This document shows positions 50,001 to 59,342 of a DNA stretch of 64,000 nucleotides, one piece after another. Each line of letters starts with the position of its first letter. Within the stretch, counting starts at the first letter, position 1. The translations under genes were made by a program, and so were the position numbers. Source of the DNA: Haemonchus contortus (lineage: Eukaryota; Nematoda; Chromadorea; Rhabditida; Trichostrongylidae); the NCBI GenBank assembly GCA_000469685.2, contig LS997562.1, positions 15,093,275 through 15,157,274 of the forward strand, written 5' to 3'. A model generated the notes under the pieces. It was not told the origin of the DNA. It saw only the letters and a program-made list of their open reading frames with translations, and made no database searches.

Positions 50001-50225
50001 GAAGGTGTACCGGGAATCGGTGAGTTCCAGTCAAAAAAATGCTTGAATGGAGGTTTTTTTCAGAATATTCGAGTGAAGCCTTTTCAGATGGTATCCATAC
50101 TGGTGCCTGGCGTAGACCAGCCTAGCGAGGCGATCGTGAAGCGAATATCAAGTGTGGAAAAAGTGAGCACGCCGCCACTGCTTGCTCCCAGTCCTGCTCC
50201 TTTGGTCAACATGAACGAGCATTGA
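35017..50225 (+). CDS. Caspr / neurexin-IV-like transmembrane adhesion receptor (25 exons, about 1,017 aa)
   Basis: This is a neurexin-superfamily (Caspr subfamily) cell-surface receptor, expected at cell junctions or polarised membranes. In order I read: a signal peptide (residues 1-20, hydrophobic [10 protein letters not shown]); a fibrinogen-like Caspr region (about 25-125, with the hallmark spacing [18 protein letters not shown]); LamG1 (about 187-336, [12 protein letters not shown]); a Cys-rich linker (337-371); LamG2 (372-585, ending [15 protein letters not shown]); an EGF-like module (586-630, eight Cys); LamG3 (631 to about 785); a juxtamembrane stretch; a membrane span (about 870-896, [20 protein letters not shown]); and a tail of about 120 residues ending NMNEH. 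All 25 exon junctions keep phase, so the model is strong although made by eye. There is no discoidin domain and no EYFI/EWLI-type PDZ ligand, unlike vertebrate Caspr. Caenorhabditis elegans has two Caspr-type genes, nlr-1 and itx-1; the short N-terminus favours itx-1, but I cannot align them here. Introns hold several mobile elements. Confidence 0.9.
35078..37023 (+). other. Intron 1 of the Caspr-like gene, with a fold-back repeat and an antisense open frame
   Basis: About 1.9 kb. It contains a minus-strand open frame at 35,215-35,508 (97 codons, including [18 protein letters not shown]). This reads like real protein but matches nothing I recognise, so it may be a mobile-element relic or chance. 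It also contains the tRNA-like fold-back element near 36.4-36.6 kb. Confidence 0.5.
36390..36605. repeat. Fold-back element with tRNA-like arms, copy 2
   Basis: The left arm (ggcgagttatggacaactt, cagcttcgcacgggactcg) and the right arm (gggttcgagtcccacaggag, gctgaagttttgtacatagc) are inverted copies around a spacer of about 90 bases. Again each arm ends in a B box followed by TTTT. The arms match those of the 22.9-kb copy in layout and partly in sequence. It lies in intron 1 of the Caspr-like gene. Confidence 0.7.
37589..42176 (+). other. Large intron 3 of the Caspr-like gene
   Basis: About 4.6 kb. It contains one copy of a two-copy dispersed repeat (about 39,270-39,810) and a possible partial tRNA-like block (about 38,100-38,150). 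The remaining open frames (for example minus 40,106-40,414) show no domain I can name. I see no additional exon that would keep the phase. Confidence 0.5.
39270..39810 (+). repeat. Dispersed repeat family D, copy 2 (in intron 3 of the Caspr-like gene)
   Basis: Same family as 2,940-3,445. A possible third, reversed and weaker copy lies at about 47,990-48,240, sharing tagggcgtaat and acagttcacgatat in complement. Ends are not defined. Confidence 0.6.
43345..43735 (-). mobile_element. Penelope-like retroelement fragment (GIY-YIG region)
   Basis: On the minus strand the frame reads [19 protein letters not shown], then [17 protein letters not shown] (the GIY-YIG-type core) and SIEEHR. A stop and frameshift follow, then the coding sense continues as [18 protein letters not shown] and ends near ASEAFWIH. 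This order of C-x2-C, YIGETG, a LGRH box and EAFWI is characteristic of the C-terminal endonuclease of Penelope-like elements. The reverse transcriptase is missing (5' truncated against a SINE). It lies antisense in intron 7 of the Caspr-like gene. Confidence 0.75.
43737..43895 (-). mobile_element. SINE-like repeat fragment in intron 7 of the Caspr-like gene
   Basis: Minus-strand body with degraded versions of ggcctatataatgacctgca and ccagacacaagtctagtact. It adjoins the Penelope-like fragment, so the two insertions are nested or adjacent. Confidence 0.6.
45455..46803 (+). other. Intron 13 of the Caspr-like gene
   Basis: About 1.35 kb with an 11-G run followed by G-rich sequence (46,382-46,410). 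The plus frame 45,531-45,929 is not spliced into the model and has no domain. Confidence 0.5.
48270..48630 (-). mobile_element. tRNA-derived SINE-like repeat, full-length copy
   Basis: Read on the minus strand it begins gggcggaggtggtgtagtgg (A box), has gtcaggggttcggattacgg (B-box-like), and then the complete body. It ends with a tail shared with the 60.3-kb copy (tgcattgtaatgctgcgatt, tttgaaatctgttataagcc). Length is about 360 bp. It sits in intron 17 of the Caspr-like gene. Confidence 0.75.
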
Positions 50226-50460
50226 CAAATGGCGCTCGCACTGGACGCGAGGGATTTGATCTGATTGGCTGGTCCAAGCGGGTCGAGACCTGCCCGTATC
50301 CGCCCATACACTCCTCTTACGGCTTTAGCTATGCGTTTGCTTTCAGAGGGAGCAGCCTCGCTGTAAAATAACTTCACTTTGAAGGCAGTGTTCATGAGCT
50401 CATCGTGGCGAGGGGATACGCTAGGAGCTCAAAAGTCGCAAAGAGAAGAAGTATCATCAA

Positions 50461-50474
50461 GGGGGGGGGGGGGG
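50461..50474 (+). repeat. Run of 14 G in the presumed 3' UTR of the Caspr-like gene
   Basis: It lies between the stop codon (50,225) and AATAAA (50,527), so the run would be in the mRNA if that signal is used. Confidence 0.85.
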
Positions 50475-50526
50475 AATGTATCTGATTTCGACCAGAGAGA
50501 CCATTGTAGTGAAATCGATCAAAAAC

Positions 50527-50532
50527 AATAAA
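50527..50532 (+). terminator. Polyadenylation signal AATAAA of the Caspr-like gene
   Basis: AATAAA lies about 300 bases past the stop codon at 50,225. The 3' UTR would contain a run of 14 G (50,461-50,474). I saw no closer canonical signal. Confidence 0.5.
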
Positions 50533-51710
50533 GCTTTTCAGCTACGAAGTCCTGCCCGAGTTCCTCTTGAAATCATGAACACTGCTTTCATGTATTAGGG
50601 GCTGGTCCCGTACAACCTCATCCCCGTTGCACTTTGATCTCACGGGTTCTATATGTGCTCCTTATTTTAATGAATGTTTTTTTTTTGATTTTCTTGATTT
50701 TTTGAAGGATTTTCGAAGAATACATCACTTTGCATTTCATTCTACAAATTCTAGCACTGCCCTTGGGCAGTGGCAGTTCTGAGAGTGATAATCGAGGAGT
50801 TCTCATGGGAAGACGCTGCTGAGCAGGAATGTAGCTCAACAAGGACAATTTCTTGGGTTCCCCTACTATTGGCTGTTACAACCGTTGGGTTGAATGCGAG
50901 AAATCTCTAATGTGTGAACGAATATGGATATTGAAGGAGAGAGCGTCTTGGCGTCCACCATTTCCGCTTTAGGATCCGTCCCATGATCAGCCTAATTTAT
51001 CGTGACTACAGTTTGAATGGGCTTCTGGCCTTTACAACGAATTGCGTATGCCAGCTGATTTGCAGGACAGCGCTTTCAACCTTTTAGATGAAACTAATAC
51101 CATTAAGCCGACCTTGGAGGGATGGAAGACTCTATTTGCCTAGGCTAGCATCGATCCTCAGATCATGCTTGGCTGGTAGTGGGCCACTTGTTGCTAGACC
51201 ACCTCCACCCTTGTGAGTTCTTTTAGCAGACCAAAATTTCAAAAGCTTCTGAGCGTTTGAACTGAATACCGTGAAATTTTTCAAAACGGTCAGGCTTGTG
51301 ATCGTGTCGGTTCTTAATATTGATGAATTCACATTGTTCGATCGGTGTGTATCCAAAATACCACCATAATGTTGAGTTTCGTATAGTGCTCAGTGTTTGA
51401 TGGTTCACTTGCGAAAAATGTATCAAGAATTGAAGAGTCTTAGTTTAGAGCACGGATCACTGCATCACTGATGAAAATACCATCGATCTATTAACTGAGT
51501 AGTAATGATTTAGTTAATGATTGAAACATTAGTTAAAAATAAAGGAGAAAGCAGAGCTCGATTCCCTTTACTGCCTTGTAGCTCTCATTACGGCTAAGGC
51601 TTCCTGAAAGTGTAACTAAAACCTATTGAACTTCCTGGAATGGAAAAAACGCCCTCAAGTAACTGAGTCAATCTCTCACTCATATTGCAGTCAGCTTGTC
51701 ACAAGAAAAT
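50533..51710. other. Region between the convergent genes
   Basis: Holds the SINE head fragment (51,100-51,212) and otherwise unremarkable AT-rich sequence. Confidence 0.5.
51100..51212 (-). mobile_element. SINE-like repeat, head fragment
   Basis: The minus strand starts ggtggaggtggtctagcaac and runs through the gatcgatgctagcctaggca and ttccatccctccaaggtcgg parts, then stops. It is a 3'-truncated copy between the two convergent genes. Confidence 0.6.
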
Positions 51711-51716
51711 TTATTC
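51711..51716 (-). terminator. Polyadenylation signal AATAAA of the tyrosinase transcript
   Basis: TTTATT on the + strand gives AATAAA on the minus strand, about 330 bases past the tyrosinase stop. It also lies about 40 bases past the end of the short hydrophobic frame at 51,756-51,974, so it could serve either. Confidence 0.45.
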
Positions 51717-51755
51717 AAAATCAGCTACGGTCAAATCATAGAAATGATTGGTTGC

Positions 51756-51974
51756 TCATAGAGCTACTGAAAACACTGCCAGCTCGAAAATGCTAAGTAT
51801 CATGAAGCCTATCTTGTCAGAATTTATTCGGAGTGATAGACAAATCTTTGCGCCAATCAAACCGATCGCGAAGGAAAGAAGTCCATAGATACTGAATAGC
51901 TTGTCGAGCTGAACAAACTGTTGCCAAGTTAAACAAGGAAGGATATAAAAATAAGCAAAGAAACCTAAAACCAC
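51756..51974 (-). CDS. Short hydrophobic open frame behind the tyrosinase stop (72 codons)
   Basis: The frame reads as two or three membrane-like segments (VLGFFAYFYILPCLTW, IYGLLSFAIGLIGAKICL, IGFMILSIFELAVFSV). A tttag acceptor precedes it, and an AATAAA lies about 40 bases after its stop. It could be an alternative last exon of the tyrosinase transcript, the end of an unseen gene, or chance in a 3' UTR. I recognise no family and find no donor in the last tyrosinase exon that would clearly join it. Confidence 0.25.
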   Translation of the reverse strand: MVLGFFAYFYILPCLTWQQFVQLDKLFSIYGLLSFAIGLIGAKICLSLRINSDKIGFMILSIFELAVFSVAL

Positions 51975-52046
51975 CAGAATCCCGTATTGTTGGCCAGTCT
52001 CATCGATAATGCTTCATCACAATTTTGATTAATAGGAGACCTAGGT

Positions 52047-55000
52047 TCACATGTACCAATCCCCCTGGTCTGTCTTTTTAAGCTTCGGAGGCGGTTTGCG
52101 GTGCAGCTCACAAACACCGTTGATACATTCACCGATGAAACAAATCTCTGTGCCTTCGAATCCGGTGCACTTTCCTCCGAGACGAATTTTCCCCATGCAT
52201 TGTGCTTCACCGTTCTTTGGAACATGGCAGAACAAATATCTGGAAATCCTCATTTTCAAATGCATTCATTGGATGTCCAAAAGCTATATATTGCTAACGC
52301 AGAAGCAGGAGTATGTAGCTGGCTCTCTGACTGTTCTTCCCGCTACTTTTCACTAATCGTCTAAGATCGGTTCAGCGACCTTTTCTGCTTCGAGTTTAGT
52401 AAAACTCACTTCGATTTACAAGTCGGATGAGCCCGCGTACACGTGGGTCGTGGAGCGAATTCATACATTTCGTCCGTGTATCCATTCGATAGCGCATCGC
52501 GGTTGGTCAATGGCTGTAGGCATACTAATGCAATTTTGCCTAAGAACTAGTTGAGAAAAACTCACATGAAGCATTGGCATGATGCTATCAGCATTGTGCC
52601 AAGGTGGGAAACATTTCTCATCACTGGCGGGATAGTCTCGTTCGCGTTCAGTTCGACTCTGAAATGGATATTCCGTATAAGAGCTTCGGCAGATCATAAA
52701 AGCTACTGAAACTTTGAAAGGATCTTTATGCTCAGTTCCGTTGCAATGTCAAAGGAAAGACCCTTGGAAAGAAACAGATTGCAAGTTGATTAAAAATTGT
52801 GGAGATTTGCTTTTTCCAGTGAATTATGTATCACTAAGCGTTATTCTCACCGTAGCTTGATTCTTGCTGTACATGAAAGCCCTTCAAAACATTGCTCTTC
52901 AGAGCAGTCACTGCGGTTGAGTGAAAGGCAGGTTATACGAAACATTCGACTATAGAATGCTGACCTGTCAGATTACGAACAACGAGGATCAATGCAACCA
53001 ATTGCATTTTCATTCGAAATCACTGATACGCTTGAATGGAGCTGTGCAATAGATAAGCCATGTGACGAGCCGATTCCAAACCAGTCTTTATATTTTCCCA
53101 CCTCTCACCCCTCGTCCCCCTCCCTTTACCTTCTATGTAAGGGATTGGATTGGTCTAAGCGAACTAGTACAGGGCTCATCAGAATCGTCAGTAAACGAAG
53201 CTTGAACGAAATCTGCTGTTATGAAATTGTACGGGTCAACGGTCACCACTTCAATACAACAGTGGAGTGGCTCTGGGAAAAAAACTCGGTCTGCCACCAT
53301 TATTTCAATTTTGGGAGTCCTCGCTTGCTCGTCTGATTGGCGATTCAGCGCAGAGACGTCTGAAGTGTACAGTAAATGACCCGTTCCCTCGTTACTGTCC
53401 GGATTGGAATCTCATTGCCCTGCCGTGCACGAAAGTTGTTTCAGATGACCAGAAAACATTCTACATGACTAAAGTCTGGGGTATTAGTCTTTTGGCATTA
53501 ATCATTTCCGTTTTGAGGGAGAGCACCCGCATTGGACCATTGCCCAAAATCGTAGTTTGCAGTTTGAGTGCGTGTAAGCGATGACCAACTAATGTACAGA
53601 TTGCTTTTCCCTTCCAAACGAGTCCGGTACAACGATCTACCCCGAAAAGATGGGAAATTGGATTGGCTTGGGTGAGTATCGATCCCCGGTTCTGGTTTGT
53701 GTGATAATGCGCCACCCTCCATGAGACTATCTACGGAATGATCAGATTGAGCAGAACGCCACAAACAGCTCCTTTGATTGAAGCGGTCAAAAGTATAAAT
53801 GATGCTTGCCATGCTCAGCCCGTCTGATAGGAGTCGCTGAACACAGATTCCTTTGTACAAGTTGGGCCACCTGTAAATCTCTACTGATGGCGTATTCAAT
53901 CTGTTACGCCAACTCGTGACGAGGAATCTAACCAATCAGAAAGGTATAATTTAAACCCTACCCTACCATAATTCCGTGCATATTCGTTTATTCACTCCAT
54001 GTCTTCCAATGAACATTGAGCTGCTGTTCGCTCCAGAGTCACAACAGTACACGACCGTAAATAATATATTAGGTTGATGCATAGTTATTGCGGATTTTTG
54101 TAGCAAATTTCACTTGAAGAAATGATAGAGAAATCTAGCAAAGACATGTTCAAATAATTGCTCCGGAACATGTCTACCAACTACGTCAAGCACTGCTTCC
54201 CATTTGCTAAGCGGGCGGATTCACAGAAGAAGAAGTTTCGATTCATGGAGGCGATCACGTCTAGACGTTGGCCATCAAACCATCCACTTCGTCGAGAGCT
54301 GTGTTCATTGAGCATTTTTTCAAAGGGCGATTGACGAGATAATCCATAGGAGTATCTGTTGGTGAATAGGACGACAGTAGAAGCAGATTCTTTATTCGGC
54401 TGTGGCTGACTGTGCCATCGCCGAGAAGTTCGTTGGATCACGTTATGAGTGGGCTGCCTTCCAACATTTCTCAAAGTAATAGAGCATAATATGGCGTATA
54501 TGGAGATGATTTCTGGACATATTTCTGTTAAGGAAAGCGAGAAGACTATTTCTGCAAAAATCTCGATCTCAAAAGTTCAATTTTATCGAGAGAAAAGAAG
54601 CCGCGAAAAAAATCCGCAATAATTATGCATCAACCTAATAGTAAACTTCGACTGCATTCACTCAGCACGATACCTGCATTTTCTGTCTCCATTGTTCGTA
54701 AATCAGGTCGACCATAGAGTGATGGTACAGGAAGACGACATCATTAGACGAGGAGTGTGACTTTCCCATATCACCGCCTGATTTTGAAACGTTTAAAGTG
54801 ATAAGGGTATTTTAACCATGCACATACCAATGAAGAAGTGCACGTAATCATGAGAATACTCGAGCATCCGCGAGTCCAACGACAAGTTAAGGGAGCAACT
54901 CTGAAAAGCACAACTTACCGCATCCACCTGGGTCAACATCCGCCGTAAAATCCCAAATCCATGTAGAAAATGAATTTCGCTTACAATCGACCATGCCTCG

Positions 55001-57842
55001 GAGCTACTAAACTTTTCGAGCTCTTTGAGATTGTTTTATGAAATCTGCTAGACAAGATCTGCTGAGGCACTGCATAATACGAATAGCTTAATTTAGGGGC
55101 ATGTCCTCTACTTTAAAGGAGCATCCCATCTGAGTTCTAAGAAGATAGCGATGGTGTACATGAAGAAGCCCAGATTACTGCTAGGGTTCTGCAGGGACTT
55201 CGTGCCTAATCGGTCACCTGTCAGCATACCTTGATAAATGAAGAAACGACCACCCCTCTTTCTCGGCAACCAAATTACATGCTTGCTATCAAATGCTATC
55301 AAACTACGCATAGGTCACCTCTGACAATAACTATATTTTGTTTCCGTTTCCAATGTTTGCTGGTTCATCTTGCTGGTGCTGAACAGCAGCGTGTAATTTG
55401 CAGGTCGACGCATCATGTAAGTAAAAGGAAAGGAATGAATGCTCGGCGAAATCTCAGACCCATTGGCATATGTTTTGAAGCCATCCCTGCTGTAGGTGAC
55501 TCGGGTAAATCGTATCCTGCTGTCTAAGCTTTGGGAGCTCTACCTGTGAAAAACAGAAGGCTGAAAAAGAAAGAGAATAATGCCTTCATCAAAAGGCTAC
55601 TATCTATGTATCGCTGAACACCATCTGTTCTGGGGAACCGAACACCATGCTTCGTAATTGTGTGATTTGGTTTTGTAAGGAAGTAAGAGACGGTTGTTCA
55701 TCACCATAGAAGATATGCCACATGGTGAGGTTGCAATCATGTCGGCCATGGAATTCCTGCAGAGCCCCAGACCCCCCCCCCCCCCATGTAGTCTGAGATC
55801 TCTTATAGATTCCGTCATTACCTTCTAAAACTATGATGGGATACTCCTTCACTACAAGGAGTTCGATTGAAACTACTCCAAAGTAAAGCGGCGTCCCGAG
55901 ATCTTATTCTTGGAAGTAAAAGAGAATGCCAAAGTTGGAAGTTTCAAGATCTTATAAGAAAAATCTTTTTGTAAGTCAGTTTACGCTTTTCTGAACATGG
56001 ATTTGAGATTCTTTCGGCAGCTCTTATCAGCTGTAAATTCTGCGGAGATGGGTAAAGCACAACCGTGAGGGGCATTGTTGTTCCGAGCACCATATTAATG
56101 TCGGGATTGTTCACAATCCAATCGACACGGGCGTTGTTCAGCAGTTCACCACTCTCATTTTCCCCAACCTCGCGATAGATACTCGCACGTCCCTGAAATA
56201 GGACATAAATCGATGTTCGAGATGAAGTTCTGCTTTGTGGTCCAACCTCCATGGTAGTCCAGTTAGCGTATGGCCCTGTAACAACGAAACCGTCCTCGTT
56301 GGAAGTGCCCAAAAAGATGTCGGAAAGAATCATAGAATCTTTTGGTTCGGGCAGCTCAGCGTCGAGAGTGCTGTCCCAATAGGGGACTCCCATATTGGGA
56401 TCAGGAAGATAATGGCGAATCACAAGCTCAAACCTCAAATTATTATATTTAGCCACAAAAAATCATTGGAAGACCACGTTTTTTGAAACTATAGGTTATT
56501 TACAAACCTCTTAAGATATTCTCGGTGCCAAAGAGTGAATGCAGGTCCTGAATGAACTCCCGAGTACTTGTGCACCCGGGCTATCCTGTTGTACAGACCA
56601 CTCACTTTCATCCAATTTAGGACATTCTGTAAATGAACATTTCAAAATCTTGCAATTACCTCCTTTTAGCCCCTGCTCGAGTGAACTCACCTCGAACTGT
56701 TTCCTTTTATTGTCGTCTAAAGTTCGAATTTCTTGGCGATGCGCCTTCGCCAAAATTTTCCCACCAGGAAGGACACAGTCGTTTTTGTGGATGCTTCCTG
56801 AAATTGCTTCAGCATTCGCTATTTCCCCACAGTACCTCCTTCCAAATCGCTCACCGTTAAAGTATGGGCAAACACATCTTCTATCCAAACACGGTAGATA
56901 TTTTTCCTCATGTGGAGTCCAGTCAGGGGATACAAAGACATCGTCCTCCGGGACATAATGCTTGCCGAAAGTAGACTCGTCCACGTCCGCTTCTTCAATC
57001 TGACGAAGGAAGGATATTCGGTTGATATACGAGATGAATACAGTGCGGTAGTGTTTTGGACCCTAAGCTAAAGCCTACATTTTAGAATCTCGGGCGAGAC
57101 GGTTTTGGGAGCAGATTTGGAGGAGGCGTTCCCACATGGTATGGGCACTGTCGAACATACAAACATGGTAAGTTACCATCGTGTAGCAACAGCACTCTTG
57201 GAATATTGGGAGACTCAGGACTGTAATGCCCTCTACCTGCATCCCGCGCTCACCCTAAATAGCCCGGGAGCGGTTTTTCACAAAATCTTCTGTCCTGATC
57301 TTTTCTGGTCCTGAGAAAGATTGGCTCTCAATTCACTGTGGGTAAAAGACGATAATTTTGCTCGGGTAACGGAACTTCTCCCCTATCGCGGCATTCTCCC
57401 TTGCGGCATGCGGCAAATGTCACTGCAATTACCGTACTCACCTCGCCTCCCGCCAATCGATAGGACGCGATATTTTTCCTTGACTGGCTTGCTTTTTCAT
57501 TGGATTTTATCGTTTTTTCTTCTGTTTCTTTTTAGTTTTCATGTTTATTAAACTTGATTAACAAAATGACTCCTCCTATATAAACGACGATCAAGACTGC
57601 ATTGGAATCGAAAAGAGCGGCCAGCCAATTCAAATAATTAAGGGACTCCCTACCTCACAAATTGCGCGCTCCAATCTTCCATCGCAATCCTGCGATAGGC
57701 GACGGGTGCGGCGGGTGCGACGCCCTGTTAGGGGAGAAGTTCCCGGACCCATTTTGCTCAGAATGGGTTCGTTCAGGGGGAAACCAATCATTCCTTGAAA
57801 GCGTTCGGTTACAGTCGTAGACACAATGGCGGGCAAAGCACT
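52047..57842 (-). CDS. Tyrosinase (type-3 copper protein), 5' end unresolved
   Basis: A phenol oxidase of the nematode tyrosinase family, which oxidises tyrosine or catechols to quinones. In nematodes such enzymes act in sclerotisation of cuticle or eggshell or in melanin formation. The protein begins with a Cys-containing lead (DRRCVCPYFNGERF). CuA follows, with histidines in ARVHKYSGVHSGPAF and TLWHREYLKRFE, then the family signature MGVPYWDSTLDAELP and the conserved GPYANW. CuB has EYSHDYVHFFIGGDM and FLYHHSMVDLIYEQW, so all six copper-binding histidines are present. The C-terminus carries the nematode-type block YEFAPRPTC and KYLFCHVP followed by paired cysteines, ending in DQGDWYM. Nine exons join in phase (436 codons plus stop). 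An upstream exon reading about ERAICE at its donor (57,654) joins in phase, but its start and the signal peptide are not found. No ShK domain is seen. A mariner remnant and a SINE sit in the 2-kb intron. Confidence 0.88.
53570..53735 (-). mobile_element. SINE-like repeat fragment in a tyrosinase intron
   Basis: The minus strand reads ggagggtggcgcattatcac, then accggggatcgatactcacc, ttcccatcttttcggggtag and accggactcgtttggaaggg. It corresponds to the head and first half of the family body. Confidence 0.6.
54069..54638 (-). mobile_element. Internally deleted mariner element (570 bp)
   Basis: The inverted ends TTAGGTTGATGCATAGTTAT and the matching right end agree at 24 of 25 positions and are flanked by TA. 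Read on the minus strand there is a mariner-transposase-like start (HIRHIMLYYFEKCWKAAHS) broken by a stop. It is followed by unrelated or frameshifted sequence and an end resembling the transposase C-terminus (SARLANGKQCLT). The usual 1.3-kb element is reduced to 570 bp, so it is dead. It lies in a tyrosinase intron. Confidence 0.8.
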
Positions 57843-57958
57843 TCATCATTGGGATGTGTCTCGTTAAGAACGTAGCGACCGAGTTTATTAATTATGTGTG
57901 GTAACACCACTTTCTAGCAGAATACGCCTCCGGTAGATCATACAAAGAAACACTCTGA

Positions 57959-58267
57959 GGCGAGCGGTACCTGCTCATTCCCGATGAGAGGAACGACTGC
58001 ATAATATCCACAGTGTGAGATGTCATCTAGCACTTTTCCCGTATGGAAAATGAAGTTTGCTACTTTGATGCGAAATTTCATTCGCAGGAATTGAGGGTTG
58101 TACGCAAGATCGAAAGTGCTCTTTTTGACCCGTCTCGAGTTCGTACTGATTGGTCCGCATCTCGTTCGGAAGGGACGACCACGATAACGAATGAAGGAGG
58201 CCTTTCTTCGCGCATGTTCACAGTGCGAGGACGTGACTATCGCAAGCCCTTTGTCTTCAGATGTCAT
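57959..58267 (-). CDS. Possible exon of unknown gene
   Basis: The minus frame includes YNPQFLRMKFRIKVANFIF and SHCGYYAVVPLIGNEQ and ends at a GT donor (cag/gtaccg). The opposite strand has an equally long frame here (58,043-58,273) behind a cattcgcag acceptor, so which strand codes, if either, is undecided. It could belong 5' to the tyrosinase gene, but the phase does not fit directly. Confidence 0.2.
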
Positions 58268-59342
58268 ATGTGAGTGATGAAGTGCCCGTCAACAGCTAGG
58301 CGAGTACTTCTCGAATAAAGTTATCAGTTCGATAGTATAAGCACCATTCTGCTCCAAAAGACATGCCAAATATTCCATGAAGATTTCGATAACACCAACC
58401 TCATTAATTCTCTCTTCCCAATATGCAGGAAACAATTAAAAAAATCTGTAATCCAGCATTAGGAACCAGGGTTATACGTGTATTTCTCTGGAAGTCAGAA
58501 AAGGTCAAAGAGCTCAATCTTGGAAATCTTTCCGATACTCTTAGAGAAAACGAGAGAAAGAAACGGTATGAGGTGTTAAGGTGATTCGCAAGTGTTCGGC
58601 ACACATCTTTCGGAAAAGCAAAACAAATGCATGCAGACAATTAGTAGAAGAATACAGAAATGCTTCCGTAACTTTGCCCCAAAAATCGTTCCCTGAAAAT
58701 GTAGGTCTGAGATCAGCCACGGGGGGGCTGTGAAATACAATACATCTTGAACAGTGAATGTTTCTATAATAATAAATACTTCTTTTTGACCACATCACGA
58801 CGCGAAAACTGGTAAATTAACCTTCCAGAATGGATTCTGCCCGTAGGGTAGCTACAGTTTCATCGAGGACAGTGAATTGAAGACTATCCAAATCTTATCA
58901 CGTATTTTGCATTTGTTGAACTAAACATCTCCGAAGTCCTTGTGCTCACCCCCTGACTCCTAAGTTCGAAAAGTCCCACTTTGAAAATCCTAGCCATCAA
59001 CCGATCCCCCTCCACCGCCACCCACCTCGAAACACCAGCGCATCAACCAGAAACAGTTACAAAACTAGAATTTTGCGAGTAGCAAAATGATTCCTCCTTT
59101 TGCAGGGTTTTCCAAACGAAACTGCTTCTCCAAAGCGTCTCTTTCTTTCAAGTGTGACCCCGAAGAGATTAGAGATTTCTCGAAGCACGGTTGGTCTTGA
59201 TTGGAACTTATACTTATACTTTGATCGATGCGGTATTCTACAGGTGTAGGAGAAGCGAAATGAGTTCTTCTTTAGCTTCTCATAGTATAATCAAAAGTGC
59301 ATTTCCTGCTCGGACTGATTAACGAATGATTATGACTGTCAC

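Larger units (their letters stand above)
35017..50225 (+). other. Exon map of the Caspr-like gene
   Basis: Coding exons, with the donor phase after each: 35017-35077 (1), 37024-37234 (2), 37493-37588 (2), 42177-42235 (1), 42274-42404 (0), 42507-42856 (2), 43022-43123 (2), 44428-44531 (1), 44586-44686 (0), 44745-44895 (1), 44953-45078 (1), 45137-45282 (0), 45338-45454 (0), 46804-46939 (1), 47005-47102 (0), 47158-47237 (2), 47631-47713 (1), 48899-48996 (0), 49103-49208 (1), 49267-49337 (0), 49389-49557 (1), 49613-49732 (1), 49790-49858 (1), 49913-50019 (0), 50064-50225 (stop). Total 3,054 nt. Every intron is GT-AG. Exon 5 (42274-42404) is the weakest: it fits the phases on both sides but shows no recognisable domain, and a second frame through it also looks protein-like. 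The acceptors of exons 14 (ttcaag), 15 (atttag) and 17 (tctaag) are less typical. Confidence 0.85.
52047..57842 (-). other. Exon map of the tyrosinase gene
   Basis: Exons in transcription order, given as plus-strand coordinates: 57654 to about 57842 (5' boundary uncertain; acceptors possible near 57,845 and 57,791), 56691-56999, 56508-56626, 56247-56433, 56064-56192, 54828-54900, 54674-54777, 52566-52658, 52410-52513, 52047-52239 (stop TGA at 52,047-52,049). Donor phases from the second exon on are 0, 2, 0, 0, 1, 0, 0, 2, end, and all are compatible. The acceptor at 56,433 is tttgag rather than tttcag. The intron 54,901-56,063 contains a run of 14 C (55,772-55,785). The intron 52,659-54,673 holds the mariner remnant and a SINE copy. 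Confidence 0.8.

Noticed and set aside
52830..53010. Signal-peptide-like exon (KMQLVALILVV) plus a second small exon upstream of the Cys-rich exons on the minus strand, suggesting a separate small secreted protein
   Set aside because: The downstream Cys-rich exons are the normal C-terminal part of a nematode tyrosinase and join in phase to the copper-B exon when the acceptor at 52,658 is used.
55600..55852. Minus open frames in the tyrosinase intron (82 and 72 codons, Gly-run)
   Set aside because: They run through the 14-C homopolymer and break the tyrosinase reading; the flanking exons join directly in phase.
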